Shown here one piece after another: positions 52,161 to 60,983 of a DNA stretch of 64,000 nucleotides. Every line of letters starts with the position of its first letter. Position 1 is the first letter of the stretch. The position numbers were made by a program, and so were the translations under genes. A model generated the notes under the pieces. It was not told where the DNA came from, ran no database searches, and saw nothing but the letters and a program-made list of their open reading frames with translations. This stretch comes from Acaudatibacter sp035532115 (GTDB lineage: Bacteria > Pseudomonadota > Alphaproteobacteria > Caulobacterales > Caulobacteraceae): assembly GCA_035532115.1 (NCBI GenBank), contig DATKRO010000056.1, positions 30,812-94,811 of the forward strand, written 5' to 3'.

Positions 52161-52778
52161 ATGCAGCTCTACGACAGCCGCCGCGCCCCGAACCCGCGCC
52201 GGGTCCGCTGGCTGATGGCCGAGAAGCAGATCACCGACATCGAGGTGATCGACGTCGATCTCTTCGGCGGCCAGCACAAGCGCGCCGACTATCTGGAGCG
52301 CGCCGGCCTCCCCAACGTGCCAGCCTTGACCATGGACGACGGGACCACGATCACCGAGTCGGTGGCCATATGCCGCTACCTTGAGAGCCTCTATCCGGAG
52401 CCCAATCTGTTCGGGCGCGACCCGAAAGAGACGGCGATCATCGAGATGTGGCTGCGCCGCGCCGAGATGATGCTGGCGACGCCGCTGATGCTGGCGGTGC
52501 GGCACGGTCATCCCGCCCTGGCGGCGCTGGAGACTCAGATCCCGGAAGTGGCGGCGAGCAACCGCGCCACGGGCGAGCGGGCGCTGAAGCTGTTCGACCG
52601 GCGCCTGGCAGAGAGCCGCTGGATCGGCGCCGAGCGCATCAGCATCGTCGACGGCGTCGCTTTCATCGGCATGGACTTCGCCCGCATGGTGAAGTTCGCA
52701 GTGCCGCCCGAGCTGACGCACCTGACGCGCTGGCTGGGCGCGATGCGCGAGCGCGTCTCGGCGAGCGCGGGAGTCTAG
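52161..52778 (+). CDS. Glutathione S-transferase family protein
   Basis: A 205-residue protein with an N-terminal thioredoxin-like domain (MQLYDSRRAPNPRRVRWLMAEK, GLPNVPALTMDDGTTITESVAICRYLESLYPE) containing the conserved cis-Pro and ES glutathione-binding pair, and a helical C-terminal domain with SIVDGVAFIGMDFARM. AGGAGG precedes ATG 52161. The next gene starts 4 bp after its stop. Confidence 0.92.
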   Translation: MQLYDSRRAPNPRRVRWLMAEKQITDIEVIDVDLFGGQHKRADYLERAGLPNVPALTMDDGTTITESVAICRYLESLYPEPNLFGRDPKETAIIEMWLRRAEMMLATPLMLAVRHGHPALAALETQIPEVAASNRATGERALKLFDRRLAESRWIGAERISIVDGVAFIGMDFARMVKFAVPPELTHLTRWLGAMRERVSASAGV

Positions 52779-52782
52779 CGAA

Positions 52783-53283
52783 ATGCGGCGTCTCCTCTGC
52801 GCTCTCGCCTTCGCCCTCGTCGCCGGCGCCGCGGCTTCAAAGCCTGCGGCCACGCCGACGCCGGCGCCTCGGACCGTGATCGTCGGGCCGACCGGCAGGA
52901 CGCTGATCCTCACGCCCGAGGTGCTCGCCGGCGCCCGGCGCGCCCACGCCACCATGGTCGATCACGGCGCGCCGCACGTCTACGCGGGCGTGGAGCTCGA
53001 CCCGCTGCTGAGGATGGTCGGGGCGCCCACCGGAGTCATGGTGCATGGGGCCGCGGTGCGCGATTATCTCGTCGTCACCGGCGCCGATGGCTTTCGCGCC
53101 GTGCTCTCGCTCGCCGGGACCGACCCCGGCGTCCAGCCGCGCCCGGTGATCCTGGCCGACCGGAAGGACGGCGCCCCGCTCGACGCCCGCGACGCGCCCT
53201 TCCGCCTCGTCGTCGACGGCGACCGCCAGCCGGCGCGCAGCGTCCGCGCCGTGGCGCGCATCCAGGTCGAGGCGCTGCATTAG
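52783..53283 (+). CDS. Exported protein resembling a molybdopterin-oxidoreductase domain
   Basis: A 166-residue protein with a signal peptide (residues 1-19). The mature region follows the pattern of the small sulfite-oxidase-like (oxidoreductase molybdopterin-binding) domain: YAGVELDPLLRMVGAPTG, GAAVRDYLVVTGADGFRAVLSLAGTDPG, PVILADRKDG, FRLVVDGDRQPARSVRAVARIQV. No cofactor-ligating Cys is present in the mature part, so cofactor binding is doubtful. Translationally it follows the GST gene closely. Confidence 0.75.
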   Translation: MRRLLCALAFALVAGAAASKPAATPTPAPRTVIVGPTGRTLILTPEVLAGARRAHATMVDHGAPHVYAGVELDPLLRMVGAPTGVMVHGAAVRDYLVVTGADGFRAVLSLAGTDPGVQPRPVILADRKDGAPLDARDAPFRLVVDGDRQPARSVRAVARIQVEALH

Positions 53284-54227
53284 CCGCTGTCGGCAGCGGT
53301 CATCCCCTCGGCGATCAGCTCCAGCGATCGGATTCTGGAGGCCAGCGTCGGGCCGCCGCTCATGACGAAGAGTTCGTCGGCGCCCGTCGCGGCCAGCTTC
53401 TCGGCCAGGAACGCGCGCACGGCGGCGCCGTCGCCGCGGATGCGGCGGATGAAGCGTTCGGCGGCCTCGGGCAGACCTGGGCGGCGCGGCGTCATGGCGG
53501 CGAGGCGCTCGGCTTCCGCGGCGGTGTCGGCGGCCAGCGCGATGGTGGCGACGCCGGCGCAGGGTTCGCGCCGCCAGATCGAGGGCTGGAACGCCTCGCG
53601 ATAGGCGGCCACCGCCGGCGCGCCGTCGGCGCGGGCGATGAACTCGGCGAACACCATGCCGACGCCCGCCATGCCGGCGAAGCGGGCGCTGTCGGCCGAG
53701 GAGCACAGCAGGAAGAGGTCGGGGTGCGAGGGGCCGCGCGGATTCGCCTTCACCGACGAGAACGGATGTCCGGCCGGGAACGGCTCGACGCCGGAGGCGT
53801 CCAGCAGCCAGGCTGAAAGCAGGGCGAAATACTGCGGAAAGACCTCGGAGGACGCCGAGCCCAGCGCCCGTCCGGTGGCGTAATCGGCGCCGAGGGCGCG
53901 GCCGAGCCCCAGGTCGATGCGTCCGGGCGCCAGCGCCTCCAGCTCCATGAACACCTCGGCCACCTTCAGCGGCGAGTAGTTGGGCAGCATGACGCCGCCC
54001 GAGCCGAGGCGGATGCTGCGCGTCGCCTGGGTCAGCGCCGCGATCAGCACCTCGGGCGCCGGGCTTGAGAGGTGTTCGATGGAGTGGTGCTCGGCGACCC
54101 AGAAGCGCCGATAGCCCAGCCGCTCGGCGGCGCGGGCGACCTCCAGCGTGTCGCGCACGCCGCCCGCCTGCGTGCCGCCCTCGGCGCTGACGGGCGACAG
54201 GTCGAGGACCGAAAACGCAGGCGTCAT
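53280..54227 (-). CDS. LLM-class flavin-dependent oxidoreductase (MsnO8/YhbW-like)
   Basis: A 315-residue bacterial luciferase-like TIM-barrel protein: FSVLDLSPVSAEGG, ARAAERLGYRRFWVAEHHSIEHLSSPAPEVLIAALTQATRSIRLGSGGVMLPNYSPLKVAEVFMELEAL, and GRIDLGLGRALGAD. It would use reduced flavin from a separate reductase. The start is ATG 54227. Its stop overlaps the end of the preceding plus-strand gene by 4 bp (convergent). It lies 7 bp downstream of the thioesterase gene. Confidence 0.9.
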   Translation of the reverse strand: MTPAFSVLDLSPVSAEGGTQAGGVRDTLEVARAAERLGYRRFWVAEHHSIEHLSSPAPEVLIAALTQATRSIRLGSGGVMLPNYSPLKVAEVFMELEALAPGRIDLGLGRALGADYATGRALGSASSEVFPQYFALLSAWLLDASGVEPFPAGHPFSSVKANPRGPSHPDLFLLCSSADSARFAGMAGVGMVFAEFIARADGAPAVAAYREAFQPSIWRREPCAGVATIALAADTAAEAERLAAMTPRRPGLPEAAERFIRRIRGDGAAVRAFLAEKLAATGADELFVMSGGPTLASRIRSLELIAEGMTAADSG

Positions 54228-54234
54228 GGCGCGC

Positions 54235-54687
54235 TCAGCGGCGGCGGACCTTCTTGAGAATGGCCGAGAAGTTGAGCAGCGGTCGCCCGGCGCTCGCCGC
54301 CAGGCCGCGCACGAACACCATCGAGCCGCCGGCGCGCACAACTTGCCCGCGCGCCTCCACGAGTTCGCCCGCGCGGGCCGCGTCGATGAACTCGCAATTC
54401 AGCGAGGCGGTCACCGACCCGGTGTCCTTCAGCGCGTCCTCGGCGATCATGAAGAGGGCGAAGTCGGCGAAGGTGGCCAGGGCGCCTCCGTGCATGAAGC
54501 CGCCGCCGTTCATGTGCTTGGCCTCGGCGCGGAAGGCGCAGACGACGTCCCCGCCGGGCTCGCGGCGCGAGTAGAAGGGACCGGCCAGGGTCTCGAACGG
54601 GTCGCTGGTATAGCCGCTCCATCCCGCCCAGGCGCCTTCGCTGATCGGCCGCGGCGTCCACGGCGATTGCGGCTGACTGCCGTCCAT
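54235..54687 (-). CDS. Hotdog-fold thioesterase (PaaI family)
   Basis: A 150-residue acyl-CoA thioesterase-like protein. The hotdog helix motif is HMNGGGFMHGGALATFADFALF, followed by the strands SVTASLNCEFIDAARAGELVEARGQVVRAGGSMVFVRGLA. It is probably co-transcribed with the LLM oxidoreductase downstream and is divergent from an acyl-CoA dehydrogenase gene, suggesting an acyl-CoA metabolism locus. Confidence 0.9.
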   Translation of the reverse strand: MDGSQPQSPWTPRPISEGAWAGWSGYTSDPFETLAGPFYSRREPGGDVVCAFRAEAKHMNGGGFMHGGALATFADFALFMIAEDALKDTGSVTASLNCEFIDAARAGELVEARGQVVRAGGSMVFVRGLAASAGRPLLNFSAILKKVRRR

Positions 54688-54814
54688 TCCTCATCCTTGC
54701 GGTTTGCCCGGCGCACGCTCGCCGAATAGGGTGCGGCCATACCGGTCAAGGGAGGCTTCATGCAAGCTCGCGCCGTTTCCATTCACCCCTGCTGCGTCGC
54801 AAAGGCCTGAACCC

Positions 54815-55963
54815 ATGGCCCTCGACGTCGATACCCGCACCCAGCTCGTCGACGCGGTGCGCCGCTTCGTCGCCGAACGGCTGCGCCCGCTGGAGGCCAG
54901 GGTGGCCGAGGACGACGAGGTGCCGGCGGACGTGGTCGCCGAGATGAAGGCGCTGGGGCTCTTCGGCCTCTCGATCCCGGAGGCGTACGGCGGCCTCGAC
55001 CTTTCCATGGAGGACGAGTGTTTGGTGGCCATCGAGCTTGGCCGCACCAGCCCGGCGTTCCGCTCGGTGTTCGGCACCAACGTCGGCATCGGCAGCCAGG
55101 GCCTGGTCATGTTCGGCACGCCCGAGCAGAAGGCCCGCTGGCTGCCCAAGATCGCCTCGGGCGAGATCGTCACCTCCTTCGCCCTGACCGAGCCGGAGGC
55201 AGGCTCGGATGCGGCTTCGGTACAGACCACGGCGCGGCGCGATGGCGAGGTCTACGTGCTGAACGGGCGCAAGCGTTTCATCACCAATGCCGACAAGGCC
55301 GGGCTCTTCACGGTGATGGCGCGCAGCGATGCAAGCAAGCCAGGGGCGGCCGGCGTGTCGGCCTTCGTCGTGCCGCGCGATCTGTCCGGGCTATCGGTGG
55401 GCTGGCCGGAGAAGAAGATGGGCCAGCAGGGCGCGCACATCTGCGACGTCGTCTTCGACGATGTCCGCGTGCCGGCCCAGAACCGCCTCGGGGCCGAGGG
55501 CGAGGGCTTCAAGGTGGCGATGCAGGTGCTGGACCGTGGGCGGCTGCACATCTCCGCCGTCTGCGTCGGCGTCGCCGAGCGGCTGATCGCCGACTGCGTC
55601 GCCTACGCCGGCGAGCGGCGCCAGTTCGGCCAGCCGATCTCGGCGTTTCAGCTGGTCCAGGCGATGATCGCCGACTCCAAGACCGAGGCGCTGGCCGCCA
55701 GGGCGCTGGCGCTGGAGAGCGCGCGCAAACGCGACGCCGGCGACGGCGTCACCCTGGAGGCCGCGGCGGCCAAGTATTTCGCGTCCGAGATGGTGGGCCG
55801 CGTCGCCGACCGGGCCGTGCAGATTTTCGGCGGCGCCGGCTATGTCGCCGATCACGGCATCGAACGCCTCTACCGCGACGTGCGCATCTTCCGCATCTAC
55901 GAAGGCGCCAGCCAGATCCAGCAGCTGGTCATCGCCCGCGAGACGCTGAAGCGCGGCGGCTGA
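54815..55963 (+). CDS. Acyl-CoA dehydrogenase
   Basis: A 382-residue FAD enzyme. N-terminal helical domain to about residue 120; FALTEPEAGSDAASVQTTARRDG and GRKRFITNADKAGLFTVMARS form the middle domain. The C-terminal domain has YAGERRQFGQPISAFQLVQAMIAD, QIFGGAGYVADHGIERLYRDVRIFRIYEGASQIQQLVIAR with the catalytic Glu in YEGAS. The start is ATG 54815. The chain-length or substrate class cannot be read directly. Confidence 0.94.
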   Translation: MALDVDTRTQLVDAVRRFVAERLRPLEARVAEDDEVPADVVAEMKALGLFGLSIPEAYGGLDLSMEDECLVAIELGRTSPAFRSVFGTNVGIGSQGLVMFGTPEQKARWLPKIASGEIVTSFALTEPEAGSDAASVQTTARRDGEVYVLNGRKRFITNADKAGLFTVMARSDASKPGAAGVSAFVVPRDLSGLSVGWPEKKMGQQGAHICDVVFDDVRVPAQNRLGAEGEGFKVAMQVLDRGRLHISAVCVGVAERLIADCVAYAGERRQFGQPISAFQLVQAMIADSKTEALAARALALESARKRDAGDGVTLEAAAAKYFASEMVGRVADRAVQIFGGAGYVADHGIERLYRDVRIFRIYEGASQIQQLVIARETLKRGG

Positions 55964-55983
55964 GTGCGAACACGGCTCGGCCT

Positions 55984-56592
55984 TCAGGACACCCCGGTCT
56001 GGATGGCCAGCCGCACCAGATCGGCGGTGCGGGCGACGCCGAGCTTGGCCTTGATGAGGGTGCAACTGTTGGCGACCGTCTTGTATGAGGCGCCGATGGC
56101 TTCGGCGATCTGCGCCAGACTGGATCCGGTCGCCAGCAGGCGCAGGATCTCCAGCTCGCGGCGGCTGAGCGCATCCAGGCTCTCGCCGCCGACGCCGAGC
56201 GCCAGGGACTGGGCGATTTCGGCCTCGACGTAGCGCCCGCCTCCGGCGAGGCGCCGCACGGCGGCGACGAGTTCGTCGGGCGCGGCGTTCTTGCTCACGT
56301 AGCCATGCGCGCCGGCTTCGAGCGCGCGGCGGGCGTAGAGCGGCTCGGCGTGCATCGAGAGCACCAGGATCCGGCCGGTCCCGGTCTGGACGAGCCGGCG
56401 CAGCAGCTCCAGGCCGCCGAGCCCCGGCAGGTTCAGGTCGAGAATGACGAGCGCGGGCCGCAGGCTGTGCGCCAGCATCAGAGCCTCGCGTCCGTCGGCC
56501 GCCTCGCTCACCTGGTGCTCGCCCCCGGCGCTGAGCAGGCGCTTGACGCCGTCGCGCACGATGGCGTGGTCGTCGACGATGAGTATCTTCAC
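55984..56592 (-). CDS. NarL/LuxR-family response regulator
   Basis: A 202-residue regulator. The receiver domain has IVDDHAIVRDGVKRLL and phospho-acceptor Asp52 in LVILDLNLPGLGG; Lys in GYVSKNAAPDEL. The LuxR helix-turn-helix is LSRRELEILRLLATGSSLAQIAEAIGASYKTVANSCTLIKAKLGV. It starts at GTG 56592, overlapping the kinase stop (GTGA). It acts with the upstream kinase and may control the divergent TonB receptor. Confidence 0.94.
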   Translation of the reverse strand: MKILIVDDHAIVRDGVKRLLSAGGEHQVSEAADGREALMLAHSLRPALVILDLNLPGLGGLELLRRLVQTGTGRILVLSMHAEPLYARRALEAGAHGYVSKNAAPDELVAAVRRLAGGGRYVEAEIAQSLALGVGGESLDALSRRELEILRLLATGSSLAQIAEAIGASYKTVANSCTLIKAKLGVARTADLVRLAIQTGVS

Positions 56593-57908
56593 GCCGCTTC
56601 GTCCCGCGCTTGGGGCGCGAGCGGCAGGCGCGCCATGACGCGCCAGCCGCCGGCCCGCTGCGGCCCGGCCTCGAGGGCGCCGCCGGCGCTCGCGACCCGC
56701 TCGGCCATGCCGGTGAGGCCAAGACCGATCTTCGCGGCCGGGACCGCGGCGCCGTCGTTGGTCACCCAGGCGGCGATTTCGCCGCGCCGCCGTTCGACGA
56801 CGACGGCGACATGCGCCGGCTCGGCATGGCGCATGGCGTTGCTGAGACTCTCCTGGACCAGCCGGTAGAGGGTCTCCTGCACGACCTCGGCGAGGCCGGC
56901 CTCGTCATCGAGAAGCCGCGCCTCGAAAACGATCCGCGGCCGGCGCGCCCGCCAGAAGCCGATCAGGTCCAGCACCGCCGCCGAGAGACCCAGTTCGGCG
57001 AGGGGCGGTGGCCTCAGCCGGCCCAGGATGTCGCGCACCAGCCGCTGGATATGGGCGATGGCGGTCTGGATCGAGCGCACCTGGCCCAGCGCCTCGTCGT
57101 TGCGGTCGGCGCCGATCAGGCGCGCGGCCATGGCCGCATCGACGCTGGCCGCGAAGAGCTGCGGGCCGATGTCGTCATGCAGGTCGCGAGCAATCTCGGC
57201 GCGCTCCTCGTCCTGGAGCTTCAGGATCTGGTTTTCGAGGGCGCGGTTGCGGTCGCGCATGGCGGCGAGGCGCGCGGCCATCTCGTTGACGCCGCGGCTC
57301 AAGGCTGCCAGTTCCGGCGGGCCCCAGGTGGGCGCCTCGGCGCCGTAGTCGCCGGCGCCGATCCTGGGCAGCACCTCGCCGATGGCTCTGAGCGGCGCCA
57401 GAGCGCGGCTCACCAGAACAAACACCAGAGCGGCGCCTCCCAGGCAGGAAAGCGCAAGCACGAGGCCGAGGTTCAGAAACTCCGCCCAGACCGCCGCCGT
57501 GTCGTCGGCGTAGACCGGCGCCAGCACCACCACGAAGCCGTTGGGCGCACGCAGCCGCACCGGCGCGACGTGCTCATGCAGCATCCATCCGAACCACGCC
57601 GGCGGCGCGGGCGAGGGCGCCGGAGTCGATGTAGCGAGCGCGCGTCCATCCGGCGCCAGCAAGCTTGCCTGGAGGTGGCGATTGTCGTCGAAGGCGCCGA
57701 TGAGCTGAACCAGGCCGGCGCGCGGCGCGGGCGAGCGTGGCAACTCGGCAAAGGCCGCGGCCACCGTCAATTCGCCGCTCGTCCGGGCGCTGGTCAGCTC
57801 GGCGCGGAGCCATTGGCGCGCGTGCCAGCCTCCGAACGCCAGCCCCAGCGCGGACCCCAGGACCAGCACCAGGGCGATGGCGGCGACGATGCGGGCGCGC
57901 AGCGACAT
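56589..57908 (-). CDS. NarX/UhpB-type sensor histidine kinase (HisKA_3)
   Basis: A 439-residue membrane kinase: TM1 residues 6-28, periplasmic domain 29-145, TM2 about 146-168, HAMP to about 220, a coiled-coil, the HisKA_3 dimerisation domain with phospho-acceptor His244 in ARDLHDDIGPQLFAASVDA, and a C-terminal ATPase (LVQESLSNAMRHAEP, IGLGLTGMAERVASAGG). The start is ATG 57908. It is coupled to the response regulator and divergent from a TonB-dependent receptor (142 bp between starts). Confidence 0.93.
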   Translation of the reverse strand: MSLRARIVAAIALVLVLGSALGLAFGGWHARQWLRAELTSARTSGELTVAAAFAELPRSPAPRAGLVQLIGAFDDNRHLQASLLAPDGRALATSTPAPSPAPPAWFGWMLHEHVAPVRLRAPNGFVVVLAPVYADDTAAVWAEFLNLGLVLALSCLGGAALVFVLVSRALAPLRAIGEVLPRIGAGDYGAEAPTWGPPELAALSRGVNEMAARLAAMRDRNRALENQILKLQDEERAEIARDLHDDIGPQLFAASVDAAMAARLIGADRNDEALGQVRSIQTAIAHIQRLVRDILGRLRPPPLAELGLSAAVLDLIGFWRARRPRIVFEARLLDDEAGLAEVVQETLYRLVQESLSNAMRHAEPAHVAVVVERRRGEIAAWVTNDGAAVPAAKIGLGLTGMAERVASAGGALEAGPQRAGGWRVMARLPLAPQARDEAA

Positions 57909-58050
57909 GGCGCGTTCCTCTGTACCCGCAACGTCACTCGGCCAAGCCGAAACGGTGGGTCGGGAAGTTTTCCCCAAACCGCAGGGAAGCACCGCCATGG
58001 GTCCCCTCGGCGCGGTCGACTAAGGCCTTCGCAGCCGTGAAGGGAGCCCG

Positions 58051-60327
58051 ATGCCGCGCTTTGGAAAACGGAGCCTGCTGGCCGCGTCCGCCGCGCTCGC
58101 GATCACGGCGCCTTTCGTCGCCCAGGCGGCAAGCCCCCACGCCGCCGACGCCGGTCCGTCCAGCTCGAGCGTGAACGAGGTCGTAGTCACCGCACGGCGC
58201 CTGGACGCCGCCCGCGACACCATCGAACCCCAGGTCGGCGCCTCGACCTATTCGATCACCCGTCAGACCATCGAGGCCTTGCCGGCAGGGGCCAACACGC
58301 CGCTGAACCAGGTGCTGCTGCAGGCGCCCGGGGTGGCGCAGGACTCCTTTGGGCAATTGCATATCCGCGGCGAGCACAACGGGCTTCAGTACCGACTGAA
58401 CGGCGTCATCCTGCCCGAGGGCCTTTCGGTGTTCAGTCAGGCGCTCAGCCCGAGGCTGGCGGACAACGTCGAGCTGATCACCGGGGCGCTGCCGGCCGAG
58501 TACGGCCTGAGGACCGCCGGCATCGTCGACATCACCACCAAGGCCGGCCAGTTCGACAAGGGCGGCTCGGTCACGCTCTACGGCGGCAGCCATGGAGACA
58601 TCGAACCCAGCTTCGAGGCGGGCGGCTCGTCGGGCGGCCTCGATTACTTCGCATCCGGGAGCTACCTGCAGAACGACCTCGGCATCGAATCGCCGGACGG
58701 TCGCTCCGATCCGCTGCATGACCACACCCGCCAGTTCCAGGGTTTCGCCTATCTGGAGGAAGATCTGGATCCGAAGAGCCGCATCTCGCTGATCCTGGGG
58801 ACATCCGACCAGCATTTCCAGATACCCGACATCGCCGGAGCGCTGAACGGCGGCCTTGGGCTGAACGTCGCCGGCCAGACGGACTTGCCCAGCCAGAACC
58901 TGAATGAGAACCAGACCGAGGCCAGCCGGTACGGCGTCGTCAGCTATCTGCACGCGACGGATCGGCTGACCATCCAGGCGTCTCTCTATGGCCGCTACTC
59001 GACCCTCGCCTTCAGACCCGACGAGATCGGCGGCCTGCTCTACGACGGCTTTGCGCAGCGCGCCGACAAGAAAGATGTCGAGGGCGGTCTGCAGCTCGAA
59101 GGCGCGTATCACCTCAGCAATCGGCACACCCTGCGCGCCGGGCTGATCGCCGAGGTCGACCATGCGACCACCGATACCACCTCGCAGGTGCTGCTGGTGA
59201 ACGACGATCCGGCAAGTCCCGCGTTCGGCCAGCAGATCGGCAACCAGCCGTTCACCATGGTCGCGGACGGCGGCGCCACCGCGCAGACCTATAGCGCCTA
59301 TCTTCAGGACGAGTGGAAGCTGCTGCACGACCTGACCCTCAACTATGGCGTCCGCTTCGATCAGTTCGATGGTTTCCGCAGCGAGAACCAGCTCAGCCCG
59401 CGCGTGAACCTGGTCTGGCGGCCTGAAGCTTCGACGACCATCCACGCGGGCTATGCACGCTATTTCTCACCGCCGCCGTTCGAGCTGATCGCCAGTGGCA
59501 CGGTGGAGAAGTTCGTCGAGCCCGTCCCTGGGAACCCCGGCGTCACCTCGACCGCAAGCCCGGTGGTCGGCGCGTGCGGCGCCCTCGCCGGCACGCCCGC
59601 GTGCCCGCTGGTGACGGCCGACACCACCCCTTACGCAGAACGCGCCAACTACTTCGACGTGGGTGCCTCGCAAAGGCTTGGGCCCGCCCTTTCCGTCACC
59701 CTCGACACCTACCTGAAGCTTTCGCGCCACCTCGTCGACGAGGGCCAGTTTGGCGCGCCGATCATCCTGACGCCGTTCAACTACGCCAAGGGCCGCCAAT
59801 ATGGCGTCGAGCTCACCGCCTCCTACGCGCTGGGTCCGTTCTCGGCCTACGCCAACGGCGCCTACTCGGTGGCTCAGGGGGAGGATTGGATTTCGAGCCA
59901 GTTCAACTTCCCGCAGGCGCAGCTCGATTACGTGGCGAACCACTACATCTATCTGGACCATGACGAGCGCTGGACCGCGTCCGCCGGCGCATCCTACCTC
60001 TGGGAAGGCACGCGTATCGGCGGCGACATGATCTATGGCAGCGGTCTGCGGGCGAACCTGCCACTGGCCAGTCCCGTCCAGCAGCCGGACGCCTCGGTGC
60101 TGACCGCCATACCCAATGGGCTGGAATTGCCCGCCTACCTGCAGGTGAATCTGTCGGTCTCGCACAGGTTCGCCGACATCGCCGGCGCGCCGCTGCAGCT
60201 GCGCTTCGACGTCGTCAACGCCTTCGACGCGGTCTATCAGCTCCGCAACGGCACGGGCGTGGGCGTGTTCGCGCCCCAATACGGCCCTCGCCGCGGCTTC
60301 TTCGTCGGGCTGACCAGGGACTTTTAG
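58051..60327 (+). CDS. TonB-dependent outer-membrane receptor
   Basis: A 758-residue outer-membrane receptor. It has a signal peptide ending near AQAA (residues 24-27), a short TonB-box region (EVVVTARR), a plug domain (ALPAGANTPLNQVLLQAPGVAQDSFGQLHIRGEHNGLQYRLNGVILPEG) and a 22-strand-type barrel ending in the aromatic C-terminus FVGLTRDF. The ligand is unknown: it lacks siderophore- or cobalamin-specific neighbours. The divergent two-component pair suggests its expression is signal-controlled, which is inference. Confidence 0.93.
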   Translation: MPRFGKRSLLAASAALAITAPFVAQAASPHAADAGPSSSSVNEVVVTARRLDAARDTIEPQVGASTYSITRQTIEALPAGANTPLNQVLLQAPGVAQDSFGQLHIRGEHNGLQYRLNGVILPEGLSVFSQALSPRLADNVELITGALPAEYGLRTAGIVDITTKAGQFDKGGSVTLYGGSHGDIEPSFEAGGSSGGLDYFASGSYLQNDLGIESPDGRSDPLHDHTRQFQGFAYLEEDLDPKSRISLILGTSDQHFQIPDIAGALNGGLGLNVAGQTDLPSQNLNENQTEASRYGVVSYLHATDRLTIQASLYGRYSTLAFRPDEIGGLLYDGFAQRADKKDVEGGLQLEGAYHLSNRHTLRAGLIAEVDHATTDTTSQVLLVNDDPASPAFGQQIGNQPFTMVADGGATAQTYSAYLQDEWKLLHDLTLNYGVRFDQFDGFRSENQLSPRVNLVWRPEASTTIHAGYARYFSPPPFELIASGTVEKFVEPVPGNPGVTSTASPVVGACGALAGTPACPLVTADTTPYAERANYFDVGASQRLGPALSVTLDTYLKLSRHLVDEGQFGAPIILTPFNYAKGRQYGVELTASYALGPFSAYANGAYSVAQGEDWISSQFNFPQAQLDYVANHYIYLDHDERWTASAGASYLWEGTRIGGDMIYGSGLRANLPLASPVQQPDASVLTAIPNGLELPAYLQVNLSVSHRFADIAGAPLQLRFDVVNAFDAVYQLRNGTGVGVFAPQYGPRRGFFVGLTRDF

Positions 60328-60398
60328 CTGCGGGGGGCGTTCGTGATTTCCAGGATCGTCCATGCGGGGCCATTTCCCGTCTGGTGAGAAGCTCGCAG

Positions 60399-60983
60399 AT
60401 GTCCCTCGATCGCCTCCTCGCCGAAATCCGCGCCTGCCGGGCCTGCGCCGGCGAGCTGGCGCACGAGCCGAGGCCGGTGGTGCGGGTCGGCGCGGAAACC
60501 AGGATCCTGATCTGCGGCCAGGCGCCCGGGCGGCGCGTGCACGAGAGCGGCCTGCCGTTCGACGATCCGTCCGGCGTTCGCCTGCGCGCCTGGATGGGCG
60601 TCGACCGGGCGACCTTCTACGGTCATCCCGCCATCGGCGTGGCGGCGATGGCCTTCTGCTATCCGGGAACGGATCCCGGCGGCGGCGACTTTCCGCCGCC
60701 GGCCAGATGCGCCCGGCTCTGGCGGCGAAGGCTGCTGGCGGCGCTGCCCCAGGTCGAGCTCACCCTGCTGGTCGGCTGGGCCGCGCAGCGCTGGGCGCTC
60801 GGCGAGCGCGCCGGCGGCTCGATGACGCAGACGGTCCGCGCCTGGCGCGAGCACGCGCCCGAGGCCGTCGTGACGCCGCATCCCTCGTGGCGCAACACCG
60901 CCTGGCTGGCGCGCCACCCCTGGTTCGAGGCCGAGTTGGCGCCCTATCTGCGCCAGCGCGTCGCCTCGGCTCTCGGTTCATGA
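60399..60983 (+). CDS. Uracil-DNA glycosylase-superfamily protein
   Basis: A 194-residue UDG-fold protein. Motif A is ILICGQAPGRRVHESGLPFDDPSG, and motif B at the C-terminus is VVTPHPSWRNTAW. N-terminal CRACAGEL carries a CxxC pair, but the other two Fe-S cysteines of family 4 are not clearly in register, although Cys is present at FCYPGTDP and PARCARLW. Activity is therefore uncertain. ATG 60399 was chosen over GTG 60384. Its stop overlaps the lipase start by ATGA. Confidence 0.85.
   Translation: MSLDRLLAEIRACRACAGELAHEPRPVVRVGAETRILICGQAPGRRVHESGLPFDDPSGVRLRAWMGVDRATFYGHPAIGVAAMAFCYPGTDPGGGDFPPPARCARLWRRRLLAALPQVELTLLVGWAAQRWALGERAGGSMTQTVRAWREHAPEAVVTPHPSWRNTAWLARHPWFEAELAPYLRQRVASALGS

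Noticed and set aside
54704..54814. Upstream extension of the acyl-CoA dehydrogenase frame
   Set aside because: Residues before ATG 54815 do not match the family; the helical N-terminal domain starts at MALDVDTRTQLVDAV.
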